Shown here: positions 8,876 to 17,441 of the stretch, in pieces | Numbering within the stretch: position 1 is the stretch's first letter | Layout: each line of letters starts with the position of its first letter | Assembly: GCA_015491895.1 (NCBI GenBank) | Contig: WFVA01000077.1 | Location: 1 to 64,000, forward strand | DNA length: 64,000 nucleotides | Origin: Albidovulum sp. | GTDB lineage: Bacteria > Pseudomonadota > Alphaproteobacteria > Rhodobacterales > Rhodobacteraceae | Direction: 5' to 3' | Made by a program: the position numbers and the translations under genes | Notes under the pieces: generated by a model | The model's input: only the letters and a program-made list of their open reading frames with translations | The model's database searches: none | Told to the model about the DNA's origin: nothing

Positions 8876-9041
8876 ACAAAAAAATATGGGCTCCCCCGGT
8901 AAAAAGATGGCCTTCCCCGATCGCCCCTTATTCATAAACTGCAGAAAGGATCTGGCTACACACACAACTCTTGGATAGCATGAACCAGGAGATCATTGCC
9001 AGTTCACAGGCCTCACCAGTGGTTTTCACGGCCACACTGAC

Positions 9042-9134
9042 GAGGAGGCCGACCATGACCACCATAATTCTACCGCTTCTGTCTTGCCTGTCGCCATCGA
9101 TATTTCCAAACATCGCCACGAGATCCTGATCGGC
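9042..9134 (+). pseudogene. IS110-family transposase, N-terminal fragment
   Basis: In one frame the sequence reads EEADHDHHNSTASVLP followed by VAIDISKHRHEILIG. This is the pattern at the N-terminus of IS110-family DEDD transposases, where the aspartate of the [VA]-[GA]-I-D-[IV]-[AS]-K motif is the first catalytic acid. After HEILIG the similarity ends and the frame runs into unrelated sequence. About 300 residues of a normal transposase are missing, so it is a relic. Confidence 0.6.
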
Positions 9135-9188
9135 CAGCAGCTTCTTCGTTGTCGATGCTTATCCCATGGGATGGTCCTTCTTCTCCGT

Positions 9189-9220
9189 ATCGCACGGAAA
9201 AGGTCAAGTGAACACATAAC
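9189..9220 (+). repeat. Right copy of the ~30-bp sequence shared with 406-440
   Basis: It contains CACGGAAAAGGTCAAGTG followed by AACACAT and aligns in the same orientation with 406-440, allowing a 2-nt gap. It follows the IS110 remnant and precedes the stop of the next leftward gene by about 10 nt, mirroring the arrangement of the left copy. Together the copies bracket the flagellar genes. Confidence 0.5.
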
Positions 9221-9230
9221 CGCATGGTAT

Positions 9231-10118
9231 TCAAAACCTATGAATCCCGCTCTCCGGCCGCCGCTCCCGCCAGGCAATTACCAGCCCGGCGCCGATGATC
9301 AGCGCGGCGCCCGCAAGCATTTCCACCGTCGGGGCTTCCGCGAAAACAAAATACCCGATCAGCAGCGCCCAGATCATTGAAACATAGGTGAACGGCGCCA
9401 GCATTCCCACATCGCCAAACCGGTAGCTTTCGGTCAGAAACATCTGCCCCGCCCCGCCAAGAAGCCCGGCCAGGATCAGGAAGGCCGCTTCCCACGGCTC
9501 GGGCCAGACCCAGCCGAAAGGCAGCGTCATCAGCCCAAGTGTCATCGAGATCATCGAGAACCAGAACACGATCGCCGAGGTTTTCTCCACCCCTGCCATG
9601 CGCTTCAGGGCAAGCTGCGCCACTGCGGCCGAGCAAGCCGACGAAAGCACGATCAGCGCGCCAGCAAGCTGCGCCTCGTTCCCTGGCGCCCCCGATAGCC
9701 GGGGCCAAAGCATGATCAGCACGCCGAGGAAGCCGGTAATCACCGCCATGAGCCGGATCATGCGAAACCGCTCACCAAGAAAAAGCGCCGCGAAGATCAC
9801 GATCAGGATCGGCGTGACGAACCTCAGCGCCATCACCTCGGGAAGCGGCAGGTATCTGAGGCCGAGGAAGCTCAGTCCCATCGCCAGCGTGCCGGCAAGG
9901 CCCCGGATCGCGTGAAGGCGGAAGTTCCCCGCCCTCAGCCCCTGCGCGAGATCTCCCCGGCTCCAGAGCCAGGCGATAATCACCGGCAGCGCGAATGCCG
10001 ACCGGAAGAAAACCGCCTCCCCCGCCGGCACCCGTGGCGTAGCCTTGATCAGGCTGTTCATCACCGCAAACAGCCCAACCGCCAGCACGATCATCGCGAT
10101 CCCTCTCAGCGGTTTCAT
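9231..10118 (-). CDS. EamA-family (DMT) membrane transporter
   Basis: This 295-residue protein is almost entirely hydrophobic and shows two EamA repeats of about five helices each. The first repeat includes [14 protein letters not shown] and [20 protein letters not shown]; the second ends in [20 protein letters not shown]. Proteins of this kind export small metabolites or drugs; the substrate cannot be read from the sequence. Its start overlaps the queG stop by 4 nt (ATGA), so it is the last gene of a GST-queG-EamA operon. The paralogue at 19246 lies in a different context. Confidence 0.88.
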   Translation of the reverse strand: MKPLRGIAMIVLAVGLFAVMNSLIKATPRVPAGEAVFFRSAFALPVIIAWLWSRGDLAQGLRAGNFRLHAIRGLAGTLAMGLSFLGLRYLPLPEVMALRFVTPILIVIFAALFLGERFRMIRLMAVITGFLGVLIMLWPRLSGAPGNEAQLAGALIVLSSACSAAVAQLALKRMAGVEKTSAIVFWFSMISMTLGLMTLPFGWVWPEPWEAAFLILAGLLGGAGQMFLTESYRFGDVGMLAPFTYVSMIWALLIGYFVFAEAPTVEMLAGAALIIGAGLVIAWRERRPESGIHRF

Positions 10119-11152
10119 GGCGAAAGCCGCTCCACCGCCCAGCGCGCCGCATCCGCCACGGCTTCATCCACATCATCCACAAGCTCCCGCGCCACCTCCC
10201 GCAAGGCCGGATCCTGCGAATTTCCGATCGCATAGAGCACGTTGCGCACGAAACGATCCCGCCCGATCCGCTTGATCGGACTGCCCGAAAACAGCGCCCG
10301 AAACGCCGCATCGTCAAGCCGCGCCAGATCTCCGAGCCTCGGCGCCAGAAGCTCGGGCCGTGCCTTGTAGCGGATTTCCCGCGCCTCGCAGGCAAACTTG
10401 TTCCATGGGCAAACGGCAAGGCAATCGTCACATCCGTAGATCCGGTTGCCGAGCAGCGGGCGCAGGGCCTCATCCACCGGCCCCTTGTGCTCGATCGTGA
10501 GATAGGAAATGCAGCGCCGCGCATCGAGCCGATAAGGCGCAGGAAAGGCACTCGTGGGGCAAATGTCAAGGCAGGCCCGGCAGGATCCGCAGTGATCGCG
10601 CCCGGGCCTGTCCGGCGGCAATTCCACGGTGGTGAATATCGCGCCGAGGAAAAACCAGCTCCCAAGCTCGCGGCTCACCAGATTGGTGTGCTTGCCCTGC
10701 CAGCCAAGCCCGGCCGCCGCGCCGAGGGGTTTCTCCATCACCGGCGCCGTATCCACGAAAACCTTGATCTCCGCCCCCTCCACCTGCTCCAGCAGCCAGC
10801 GGCCCACGCGCTTCAGCCGCTTCTTCACGATGTCATGGTAATCCCGGTTCTGGGCATAGACGCTGATGGCCCCCCGTTCCTTCATCTCCAGAATTTCCTG
10901 GGGATCATGCTCCGGCGTGTAACATTCCGCCAGCATCACCACCGATTTCGCCTCGGGCCACAGCGCCGCCGGATTGCCCCGCCAATGCATCCGCTCCGCC
11001 ATCCACCCCATCTGCCCGTGCCGCCCTTCGGCCACATATTGCGCCAGGCGCCCGGCAATCTCTGGCACGCTGTCAGGCCGGCATACCCCGACAGCCGAAA
11101 AACCCTCCTCAAGGGCCTTCGCCGCGAGTCGTTCTTTCAGGTCTTCCGGCAA
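10115..11152 (-). CDS. queG: Epoxyqueuosine reductase QueG
   Basis: QueG carries out the last step of queuosine synthesis, reducing epoxyqueuosine in tRNA with cobalamin and two [4Fe-4S] clusters. The 345 residues have the expected cysteine sets, [18 protein letters not shown] and [14 protein letters not shown], and the N-terminal cobalamin-binding reductase domain ([13 protein letters not shown], and [20 protein letters not shown]). A short HEAT-like C-terminal segment follows. No other queuosine gene is in the window. The dependence on cobalamin fits the presence of cobO nearby. Confidence 0.95.
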   Translation of the reverse strand: MPEDLKERLAAKALEEGFSAVGVCRPDSVPEIAGRLAQYVAEGRHGQMGWMAERMHWRGNPAALWPEAKSVVMLAECYTPEHDPQEILEMKERGAISVYAQNRDYHDIVKKRLKRVGRWLLEQVEGAEIKVFVDTAPVMEKPLGAAAGLGWQGKHTNLVSRELGSWFFLGAIFTTVELPPDRPGRDHCGSCRACLDICPTSAFPAPYRLDARRCISYLTIEHKGPVDEALRPLLGNRIYGCDDCLAVCPWNKFACEAREIRYKARPELLAPRLGDLARLDDAAFRALFSGSPIKRIGRDRFVRNVLYAIGNSQDPALREVARELVDDVDEAVADAARWAVERLSP

Positions 11153-11210
11153 CAGGCAGCCCCTTCATCTTGGCCGAAATACTCTCGGGGTGAATTGCGC
11201 GCAGCGCAAG

Positions 11211-11227
11211 AGGGGCGCAAAGCCCCT
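11211..11227. terminator. Small GC-rich stem-loop between GST and queG
   Basis: AGGGGC and GCCCCT form a 6-bp stem around GCAAA. It sits in the 91-nt gap between the GST stop and the queG start, next to GCGCGCAGCGC. No T-run follows on either strand, so it is more likely an intergenic repeat or a partial attenuator than a strong terminator. Confidence 0.3.
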
Positions 11228-11243
11228 GCCCGGCCGCATATCC

Positions 11244-11909
11244 CTAGAAATCGAGATCCGCATAATGGCGCGGCGGCGGAAAGCCGGAAACATGATCCGC
11301 AAGGATCGAGCGGAAGGCCGGTCGCGATTTGATCTTCGCATACCAGTCCTTCACATTCGCATTTCGGCTCCAGTCCACATCCGAAATATAATCAAGCGCC
11401 GAGATATGCGCCGCCGCCGCGAAATCCGCGAGCGTCATCACGTCTCCCGCCAGCCAGCGGCGGTGATCCAGAAGCCAGCCCATGTAATCGAGGTGGAACT
11501 TGATCCGCTGCGCTCCCGTCTTGATATTGCGGCTGTCGGGGTAACCTTCCCCCGCAAGCTTCTTGTTCACACGCTCGTAGAGAAGGTTAGCCGTCACCTC
11601 ATGGTGGAACTTGTCGTCAAACCAATTGACAAGCCGACGCACCTCGTAACGCGCCTTCGCTCCCTTCGGCATCAGGGCCGGTTCGGGCCGGGTTTCCTCG
11701 ACATATTCACAGATCGGGGTAGATTCGGCCATGGTAAGGCCATCGAGCTTCAGCACCGGCACCTTGCCGGCAGGGTTGCGGCGCAGGAAATCCGAATCCT
11801 GCTCCCAGTAGCGCTCCTCGATCAGCTCGACCTCGATCTTCTTCTCCGCCAGAACGAGCCGGACCTTGCGGCAGAAGGGCGAAAGGGGAAGGTGATAGAG
11901 TTTTGCCAT
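11244..11909 (-). CDS. Glutathione S-transferase family protein
   Basis: The protein (221 aa from ATG 11909; an ATG at 11918 would add three residues) begins with the thioredoxin-fold motif MAKLYHLPLSPFCRKVRLVL, with a cysteine at the usual catalytic position. GKVPVL provides the cis-proline, and TMAESTPICEYVEE is the glutathione-binding ES motif. The C-terminal half is the all-helical GST domain (LADFAAAAHISALDYIS). It lies upstream of queG on the same strand with a 91-nt gap. The substrate is unknown. Confidence 0.9.
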   Translation of the reverse strand: MAKLYHLPLSPFCRKVRLVLAEKKIEVELIEERYWEQDSDFLRRNPAGKVPVLKLDGLTMAESTPICEYVEETRPEPALMPKGAKARYEVRRLVNWFDDKFHHEVTANLLYERVNKKLAGEGYPDSRNIKTGAQRIKFHLDYMGWLLDHRRWLAGDVMTLADFAAAAHISALDYISDVDWSRNANVKDWYAKIKSRPAFRSILADHVSGFPPPRHYADLDF

Positions 11910-11961
11910 ATGTGCCATCCGATCTGTGCTCGGCCCTGATTGCGCCGAAACCAGCCTGAAA

Positions 11962-12777
11962 TCAATCCTCGAAACACGCCGCGCGCCCATCCGCGCGGAT
12001 GGTTGCCGCCCCTTCCATTATCCGCGCGGCTCTCTTCCTGAGCGCCGCCGATGGCTTGCGCGCGCTCCGCCGCTTGGGATTGGGCAGCACCGCCGCAAGC
12101 CGCGCTGCCTGGCGTGGCGTGAGCTTGTCGGGCATCACGCCGAAGGCCTCTTTGGCGGCCGCCTTGATCCCGAAGACCCCCTCGCCGAATTCGGCAACAT
12201 TGAGATACACCTCCAATATCCGCCGCTTGCCCCAGATGGCCTCGACCATCGGGGTTATCACCGCCTCCAGTGCCTTGCGCGGCCAGCTGCGCCCCTGCCA
12301 GAGATAGACATTCTTCACCACCTGCTGGCTGATTGTCGAGGCGCCGCGCCGCCCGCCCGCTTCCAGCGCCCGGCGTATCTCGGTCATGTCAAAGCCCCAG
12401 TGACGGCAGAAATTCGCGTCCTCCGCGGCAACAACGCTTCTCAGCATCACCGGCGCGATTTCCTCGATCGGCACCCATTCCCGCTCCACCCCGCCAAGGC
12501 GGCGGCTTTCGGAATAGATGTAATATGTCGTCGGCGGATTGATGAAGCGATAGAGTAATACGATCAGAAACAGAAATGCGAGGAAGGCAAACACCGCGCG
12601 CCAGCCCCATCGCCACAGCCGCCGCAATATGCCGGGGCGTGGCGCAAGAGCCGCACGGGCGCGATCGGATTCGTTGCTCTGGGCCTTTCCCTTTGCCGGC
12701 CTTTTCTTCGCCGCAGTCTTTCTTTTCGCTCGTTTTGCCACGGGCGAGCATAGCCACAGGAAAACCCGTGCGGTCAA
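11962..12777 (-). CDS. mtgA: Monofunctional peptidoglycan transglycosylase MtgA
   Basis: MtgA polymerises lipid II into glycan strands. The protein has a basic N-terminus, one membrane helix (about residues 60-81, FAFLAFLFLIVLLYRF) and a GT51 domain with the family motifs AAEDANFCRHWGFD (catalytic Glu), GASTISQQVVKN, KRRILEVYLNVAEFG and AARLAAVLPNPKR. There is no transpeptidase domain. At up to 271 residues it is slightly longer than usual, because the first dozen residues may be untranslated; a GTG at 12741 (VAKRAKRK) is a plausible later start. Confidence 0.93.
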   Translation of the reverse strand: MTARVFLWLCSPVAKRAKRKTAAKKRPAKGKAQSNESDRARAALAPRPGILRRLWRWGWRAVFAFLAFLFLIVLLYRFINPPTTYYIYSESRRLGGVEREWVPIEEIAPVMLRSVVAAEDANFCRHWGFDMTEIRRALEAGGRRGASTISQQVVKNVYLWQGRSWPRKALEAVITPMVEAIWGKRRILEVYLNVAEFGEGVFGIKAAAKEAFGVMPDKLTPRQAARLAAVLPNPKRRSARKPSAALRKRAARIMEGAATIRADGRAACFED

Positions 12778-12825
12778 CCCCTGCCGATACGTGCCGGGGC
12801 GAAAACGATGTGCCTGACACCCGGC

Positions 12826-13122
12826 TTACCCCCCGCAATCAATGCGTGCCCGCACATAGGCGGCATCCCCTTTCACGCTGTTCGCCTTCACCCGGCAGCC
12901 GCTGGCGATCTCGATCGCCGCCGCCGCTTTCGGGAAGATCTCGCCGATCTTCGGCACCATCTCCCGGCTGGTGCGGATTGCCTCGGCCTTCTCGCCCTTG
13001 ATACGCACCGCGAAAGTGCTGCCGGCAACGGTAATCACCTTCGGCTTGATCCCCATGAACTCCGGGTGCGGGCTGTCGCATCCCGCAAGCAGGAGAGCCA
13101 GCGTGAACATTACGTTTCGCAT
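12826..13122 (-). CDS. Small lipoprotein (98 aa, unknown function)
   Basis: The N-terminus MRNVMFTLALLLAGCDSP is a short signal peptide with a lipobox (LLAGC), so the mature protein should be lipid-anchored from Cys15. The remaining 80 residues contain two further cysteines (SGCRVKA and the C-terminal ARIDCGG), which could form a disulphide. I do not recognise the family. It lies alone between mtgA and the divergent cobO; a CtrA-like motif is about 37 bp upstream of its start. Confidence 0.7.
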   Translation of the reverse strand: MRNVMFTLALLLAGCDSPHPEFMGIKPKVITVAGSTFAVRIKGEKAEAIRTSREMVPKIGEIFPKAAAAIEIASGCRVKANSVKGDAAYVRARIDCGG

Positions 13123-13158
13123 TATCGCTCCTTTCGCCCCCAGCCTGCCGGGCCATGG

Positions 13159-13173
13159 TTAAGAAATCCTTAC
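13159..13173. promoter_or_regulatory. CtrA-like motif upstream of the small lipoprotein gene
   Basis: TTAA-N7-TTAC matches the CtrA consensus at 7 of 8 positions and lies in the divergent spacer between the lipoprotein gene and cobO. A 7-of-8 match is expected a few times by chance in 64 kb, so the case rests on position only. Confidence 0.25.
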
Positions 13174-13239
13174 CAGCGCTCTTGCATCCCCGCCGGGCCT
13201 TCCTCACAATCTCCTTGTAGAACAGGAGACCAGACCCCG

Positions 13240-13857
13240 ATGACCGCATCACAGGACGACAACGCCCGCCACGCCATGAAGATGGCCAAGAAAAAGGCCG
13301 CGCGCGAAAAGATCATGGCCACGAAAACCGATGAAAAGGGCCTGATCATCATCCACACCGGCAAGGGCAAGGGCAAATCCACCGCCGCCTTTGGCATGAT
13401 CTTCCGCCATATCGCGCACGGGCTCCCCTCGGCGGTAGTGCAGTTCATCAAGGGCGGCATGTCCACCGGCGAGCGCGATCTGATCCTCTCGCGCTTCTCC
13501 GACCTGTGCGAATTTCACACCATGGGCGAAGGCTTCACCTGGGAAACCCAGGACAAGGCCCGCGATATCGAGATGGCGCGGGCCGCATGGGAAAAGGCGA
13601 AGGAGCTGATCCGCGACGAGAAGAACCGCTTGGTCCTGCTGGACGAGATCAACATCGCCCTGCGCTATGATTACATCGATGTGAACGAGGTGATCGATTT
13701 TCTCCAAGACGAAAAGCCGGAGATGACGCATGTTGTGCTGACAGGGCGCAATGCCAGGCCCGAACTGATCGAGATCGCCGATCTGGTAACGGAAATGGAG
13801 CTTGTGAAGCACCCGTTCCGCTCCGGCATCAAGGCCCAGATCGGGGTGGAATACTGA
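13240..13857 (+). CDS. cobO: Corrinoid adenosyltransferase CobO/BtuR
   Basis: This enzyme transfers the adenosyl group of ATP to cob(I)alamin or cobyrinate derivatives. The 205 residues include the P-loop HTGKGKGKSTAAFGM, and the family segments VVQFIKGGMSTGERDL, GEGFTWETQDK, LVLLDEINIALRYDYI and HVVLTGRNARPELIEIADLVTEM. The N-terminal 30 residues are Lys-rich, as usual. ATG 13240 was chosen for its AGGAGA site; the longer open frame upstream has no support. No other cob genes are adjacent. Confidence 0.95.
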   Translation: MTASQDDNARHAMKMAKKKAAREKIMATKTDEKGLIIIHTGKGKGKSTAAFGMIFRHIAHGLPSAVVQFIKGGMSTGERDLILSRFSDLCEFHTMGEGFTWETQDKARDIEMARAAWEKAKELIRDEKNRLVLLDEINIALRYDYIDVNEVIDFLQDEKPEMTHVVLTGRNARPELIEIADLVTEMELVKHPFRSGIKAQIGVEY

Positions 13858-13863
13858 AGCGCC

Positions 13864-15525
13864 TCAGCCGCCCCTCTCCCCCATAGCCCGGGCCTCGCTC
13901 AGCGTCATCCCGGTGGCCAGCGCCTCCGCATCAAGGCGAAGCTCGATCACCGCGGCGCGGCCGGATTCGCGGGCACGGGTAAAGGCAGGCGCGAAATCCT
14001 CGGTGCACTCCACCAGTTCGCCATGCCCGCCATAGGCCCGCGCAAGGGCCACGTAATCGGGATTGGCCAGATCAGTGCCCGAAACGCGGCCCGGATAGCG
14101 CTTTTCCTGGTGCATGCGGATGGTGCCGTAGCGGCCGTTGTTGGCCACGATCACGATCGGCTTCGCCCCGTGCTGGACGGCGGTTGAAAGCTCGTTCAGC
14201 GTCATCTGGAAATCGCCATCGCCCGCCATGCAGACAACCACGCGATCGGGGTGCTGTAGGCTTGCGGCAATGGCGGCGGGAAAGCCGTAGCCCATGCTGC
14301 CGGAGGTGGGCGCAAGCTGCGTGCCGTAGCGCTTGAACACGAAATAGCGGTGCAGCCAGGCACCGTAATTGCCCGCGCCATTGGTGATGATCGCGTCCTC
14401 CGGCAGGTTGTCGGAAAGCCAGCACACTACCTGCTCGAGCTTCACCGCGCCGGGGCTTTCCTGCGGCCTGATCCAGGCCTCGTAATCCGCCCGCGCGGCA
14501 AGGCGCCATTCGTTCCACGGGCTTACCACCGGGGGTGTCTCGCAAAGGGCTGCCAAAGCACTTTCCGGCGTGGCGACGGCCACGAGATCGGGGCGGTAAA
14601 CGCTGCCGGGCTCGTTCGGATCGGGATGGATATGGATGATCGCCGCATGGGGCGCGGCGGGATTGACAAGCTCATAGCCGGCCGTGGCGATATCGCCGAG
14701 CCGCGCGCCGATCACCAGCAGGCAATCGGCCCTGCGCAGCCGCTCGGCCAGCGCCGGGTTCATGCCAACGTTGAGATCGCCCACATAGGAAAGGCTGCGG
14801 TTATCCATGTAATCCTGCCGGCGGAAATCCACTGCTACCGGCAGATCGTTCATCTCGGCAAAGCGGCGCAGATCCTCCGCCGCCCGGGCCGACCACCGCC
14901 CCCCTGCGATCACCAGCGGCCGCTCGGCCGAAGCAAGGCGGGCCATGATATCACCGGCCCTTGCGCGGCAAAGCACGGCTTCTGCCGGATTGGCGGGGCC
15001 GAGATCGGGCACGTCCGCCTCGCTCGAGAGCATGTCTTCCGGCAATGCCAGCACCACCGGGCCGGGCCGCCCCGCCTGCGCCACATGAAAGGCGCGGCTG
15101 ATGTATTCGGGCAGGCGGGCGGTATCCTCCACCTCCGCCACCCATTTCGCCAGCGGGCCGAAGAAGGCGCGGTAATCCACCTCCTGAAAGGCGCCGCGAT
15201 CGCGATGCCCGCGTGCAATCTGGCCCACGAACATCACCATCGCCGTGCCGTCCTGCATCGCCACATGGATACCGGAGGAGGCATTGGTGGCGCCCGGGCC
15301 GCGGGTGACGAAGCACACCCCTGGCACAGGGCCCAGCTTGCCCATCGTCTCGGCCATCATCGCCGCTCCGCCTTCATGGCGGCAGACGACATTCTCTATT
15401 CCGCTGGAATAGAGACCATCAAGCGCCGCCAGAAAGCTCTCCCCCGGAACCGAAAACACCCGCCGCACGCCCTGACGCTTCAATTGATCCACAAGGATCC
15501 TGCCGCCATGCCGCCTTGCCATCAT
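13864..15525 (-). CDS. Acetolactate synthase-like thiamine-diphosphate enzyme
   Basis: The protein (553 aa from ATG 15525, preceded by AAGGGATGG) has the three domains of the ThDP family: a pyrimidine-binding N-domain with the catalytic Glu in VVCRHEGGAAMMAETMG, a central domain with RLGDIATAGYELV, and a C-terminal ThDP-binding domain (MAGDGDFQMTLNELSTAV ... ANN). It is closest to acetolactate-synthase large subunits. No regulatory small subunit or other ilv gene is adjacent, so it may be a catabolic or specialised enzyme rather than the biosynthetic IlvB. It is convergent with cobO, 6 nt apart. Confidence 0.85.
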   Translation of the reverse strand: MMARRHGGRILVDQLKRQGVRRVFSVPGESFLAALDGLYSSGIENVVCRHEGGAAMMAETMGKLGPVPGVCFVTRGPGATNASSGIHVAMQDGTAMVMFVGQIARGHRDRGAFQEVDYRAFFGPLAKWVAEVEDTARLPEYISRAFHVAQAGRPGPVVLALPEDMLSSEADVPDLGPANPAEAVLCRARAGDIMARLASAERPLVIAGGRWSARAAEDLRRFAEMNDLPVAVDFRRQDYMDNRSLSYVGDLNVGMNPALAERLRRADCLLVIGARLGDIATAGYELVNPAAPHAAIIHIHPDPNEPGSVYRPDLVAVATPESALAALCETPPVVSPWNEWRLAARADYEAWIRPQESPGAVKLEQVVCWLSDNLPEDAIITNGAGNYGAWLHRYFVFKRYGTQLAPTSGSMGYGFPAAIAASLQHPDRVVVCMAGDGDFQMTLNELSTAVQHGAKPIVIVANNGRYGTIRMHQEKRYPGRVSGTDLANPDYVALARAYGGHGELVECTEDFAPAFTRARESGRAAVIELRLDAEALATGMTLSEARAMGERGG

Positions 15526-15631
15526 CCATCCCTTCCCATTTGCAGAAACGCACATCCACCCGCGCATCGGCGTGGGTTGCCTTCCTGTTCAGCATTATCC
15601 ACCCTTGCCACAACATGGAAGGAGCATCCTG

Positions 15632-16183
15632 ATGTCACGCTATTCATTATTGGGAATCGCCGGCGCGCTGCGCCAGGGCTCGTATAACCGCAAGCTTATG
15701 CGCGAGGCGGCGCGGCTGTTCGATCCGGCCGAATTCACCGAGGCCGATATCGCCCTGCCGCTCTATGATGGGGATGTGGAAGCAAACGAGGGCATTCCCC
15801 CCGAAGTGCAGCGCCTGGCCGATCAGATCGCGGCGGCCGATGCGGTGGTGATCTCCACGCCGGAATACAACGGCGCGCTTTCGGGCGTGCTGAAGAACGC
15901 GCTCGCTTGGGTGAGCCGCACGAAGGAGAACCCGTGGCTCGACAAGCCCGTTGCCATCATGTCAGCCGCAGCCGGGCGGGCGGGCGGCACCAAATCGCAG
16001 GCGTCATTACGGCTCTGTCTCACCCCGTTTCGCGCCTGGCTGCTGACGGGGCCCGAGGTGGCCGTAGCCGGCGCGGCAGATCAGTTCGATGAAAACGGGC
16101 GGCTTGCGGAAAGCTACCAGCGCCCCCTTTCCGAGCTGATGGACGGCCTGCGCCGCGCGGCTTCATATCGCACCGGCGCTTGA
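15632..16183 (+). CDS. NADPH-dependent FMN reductase family protein
   Basis: This 183-residue flavodoxin-fold protein has the family signature LLGIAGALRQGSYNRKLMRE (phosphate-binding loop), the DIALPLYDGDVEANEGIP segment, VISTPEYNGALSGVLKNALAWVSR (isoalloxazine contact), and the AAAGRAGGTKSQASLR loop. Such enzymes reduce FMN or quinones with NAD(P)H. ATG 15632 follows AAGGAG. Its 3' end overlaps the convergent VOC gene by 21 nt. Confidence 0.9.
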   Translation: MSRYSLLGIAGALRQGSYNRKLMREAARLFDPAEFTEADIALPLYDGDVEANEGIPPEVQRLADQIAAADAVVISTPEYNGALSGVLKNALAWVSRTKENPWLDKPVAIMSAAAGRAGGTKSQASLRLCLTPFRAWLLTGPEVAVAGAADQFDENGRLAESYQRPLSELMDGLRRAASYRTGA

Positions 16184-16567
16184 GATCTCGATCAGATTGC
16201 CATCGGGATCGCGGATATAGAGCGAAAGGATCGGCCCCGCCGCGCCGCTGCGCGCTACCGGGCCTTCCTCGATCTCGATTTCCAACGAGGCCAGATGCTT
16301 CTCCCATGTGTGAATGGGGATTTCCGTCAGAAAACACAGATCGGCGGAGCCGGGCGTCGGGTGCAGCGCATGGGGCGAAAAGGGGGTTCCCGCCTCATGC
16401 AGATTGATCTTCTGCGGCCCGAAGAACAGCGCCCAGCGGGTGCTGCCATCGGAAACGGCGAATTCGCGCGCTTCCATGCCAAGCACGGCTTCGTAGAACT
16501 CGCAGGTGGCGGCGATATCGGCCACCGTCAGAACCAGGTGATCGAGGGCGGTAACGATCGGGCGCAT
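16163..16567 (-). CDS. VOC (glyoxalase/bleomycin-resistance) family protein
   Basis: The 134 residues form two beta-alpha-beta-beta-beta modules. The first begins LDHLVLTVADIAATCEFYEA, with the His that usually binds metal, and the last includes LYIRDPDGNLIEI, with the metal-binding Glu. Family members are dioxygenases, isomerases or resistance proteins; which applies here cannot be told. It is divergent from the dehydratase gene at 16608, with 40 bp between the starts. Confidence 0.87.
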   Translation of the reverse strand: MRPIVTALDHLVLTVADIAATCEFYEAVLGMEAREFAVSDGSTRWALFFGPQKINLHEAGTPFSPHALHPTPGSADLCFLTEIPIHTWEKHLASLEIEIEEGPVARSGAAGPILSLYIRDPDGNLIEISSAGAI

Positions 16568-16607
16568 CGGATTTCCATTCTGGCGGAATCGGGGTTACAC
16601 TCGCAGA

Positions 16608-17420
16608 ATGCACCCAAGCCTCGGCAAAACGCAAACCCTGAAAGACGACATGGACCCGGCCCGCGCCGAGGCCCTGCAGGTGGTGCTTGGCATCGATGGC
16701 CCGCCGCTGGCCCACGATGCCTTCCTGCCGCCCTTCTTCCACCATGCCTATTTCTGGCATGTCCTGCCCGAAGATCGGCTCGGCCGCGATGGCCACCCGC
16801 GCCTCGGTGGCCTCATCCCCGATCTCGGCCTGCCCCGGCGCATGTGGGCCGGCGGACGGCTCCGCTTTCTCGCCCCGATCAGGACATGCACCCCGGCGGC
16901 GAAGATCACCACGATCACCCGAATCGAGCAGAAACAGGGCCGCACTGGGCCGCTCGCCTTCATCACGCTCAACCATGAAATCCGGCAATCTGCCCGTGCC
17001 TGCGTGATCGAGGAGCAGGATCTCGTCTATCGCGCCGATCCCGGACCCGGCGCAGCTGCGCCAACGCCGCCCGAAGCCCCGAATGATGAGGAGGAGGCGC
17101 ACCAGATCAGCTTCTCGCCCGTCACCCTCTTCCGCTACTCGGCGCTCACGATGAACGGCCACCGGATCCACTACGATCTTGACTATTGCCGCAATGACGA
17201 AGGCTACCCCGGCCTTGTCGTACATGGCCCCCTCTTGGCCCAACACCTGATCACAATGGCCACGCGCGCGCTCGGGCCGCTCACGCAATTCTCCTTCCGC
17301 GCCACGGCACCGCTCTTTCAGGGCGAAACCGCGAGCTTCTGCCGCAGAGGTGATCGGCTCTGGGTCCGGGGGCCGGACGGGCGTTTGTGCATGGAGGCAA
17401 CGGCCACCGGCAGCGGGTGA
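16608..17420 (+). CDS. FAS1-like/MaoC dehydratase (mesaconyl-C4-CoA hydratase-like)
   Basis: This 270-residue protein resembles the HTD2/mesaconyl-C4-CoA hydratase group, with two hot-dog domains. The N-terminal one includes HHAYFWHVLPEDRLGRDGHP and PDLGLPRRMWAGGRLRF; the C-terminal MaoC-type one has SALTMNGHRIHYDLDYCR, then YPGLVVHGPLLAQHLI. The N-H-x(2)-D/Y pattern and VHGP are typical of hydratases. The family acts on C4-type acyl-CoA thioesters in the 3-hydroxypropionate bicycle or in itaconate/mesaconate breakdown. No partner enzymes (CoA transferase, citramalyl-CoA lyase) are adjacent, so the substrate is open. Confidence 0.75.
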   Translation: MHPSLGKTQTLKDDMDPARAEALQVVLGIDGPPLAHDAFLPPFFHHAYFWHVLPEDRLGRDGHPRLGGLIPDLGLPRRMWAGGRLRFLAPIRTCTPAAKITTITRIEQKQGRTGPLAFITLNHEIRQSARACVIEEQDLVYRADPGPGAAAPTPPEAPNDEEEAHQISFSPVTLFRYSALTMNGHRIHYDLDYCRNDEGYPGLVVHGPLLAQHLITMATRALGPLTQFSFRATAPLFQGETASFCRRGDRLWVRGPDGRLCMEATATGSG

Positions 17421-17441
17421 TTTGTTCCCCGCATTGCCACA

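Larger units (their letters stand above)
8876..9230. other. Intergenic tract with IS debris downstream of fliP
   Basis: No intact gene is seen in these 355 bases. The first part after the fliP stop is A-rich (ACAAAAAAATATGGG) without a clear terminator hairpin. The middle holds an IS110-type fragment, and the end carries the second copy of the sequence found at 406-440. The tract marks the boundary between flagellar and housekeeping genes. Confidence 0.6.

Noticed and set aside
8876-8935. Rho-independent terminator after fliP
   Set aside because: An A-run and a short C/G tract are present but no stable stem followed by a T-run could be drawn.
12808-13239. N-terminal extension of cobO upstream of ATG 13240
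   Set aside because: The extension runs antisense through the small lipoprotein gene and lacks a ribosome site. ATG 13240 has AGGAGA and matches CobO length.
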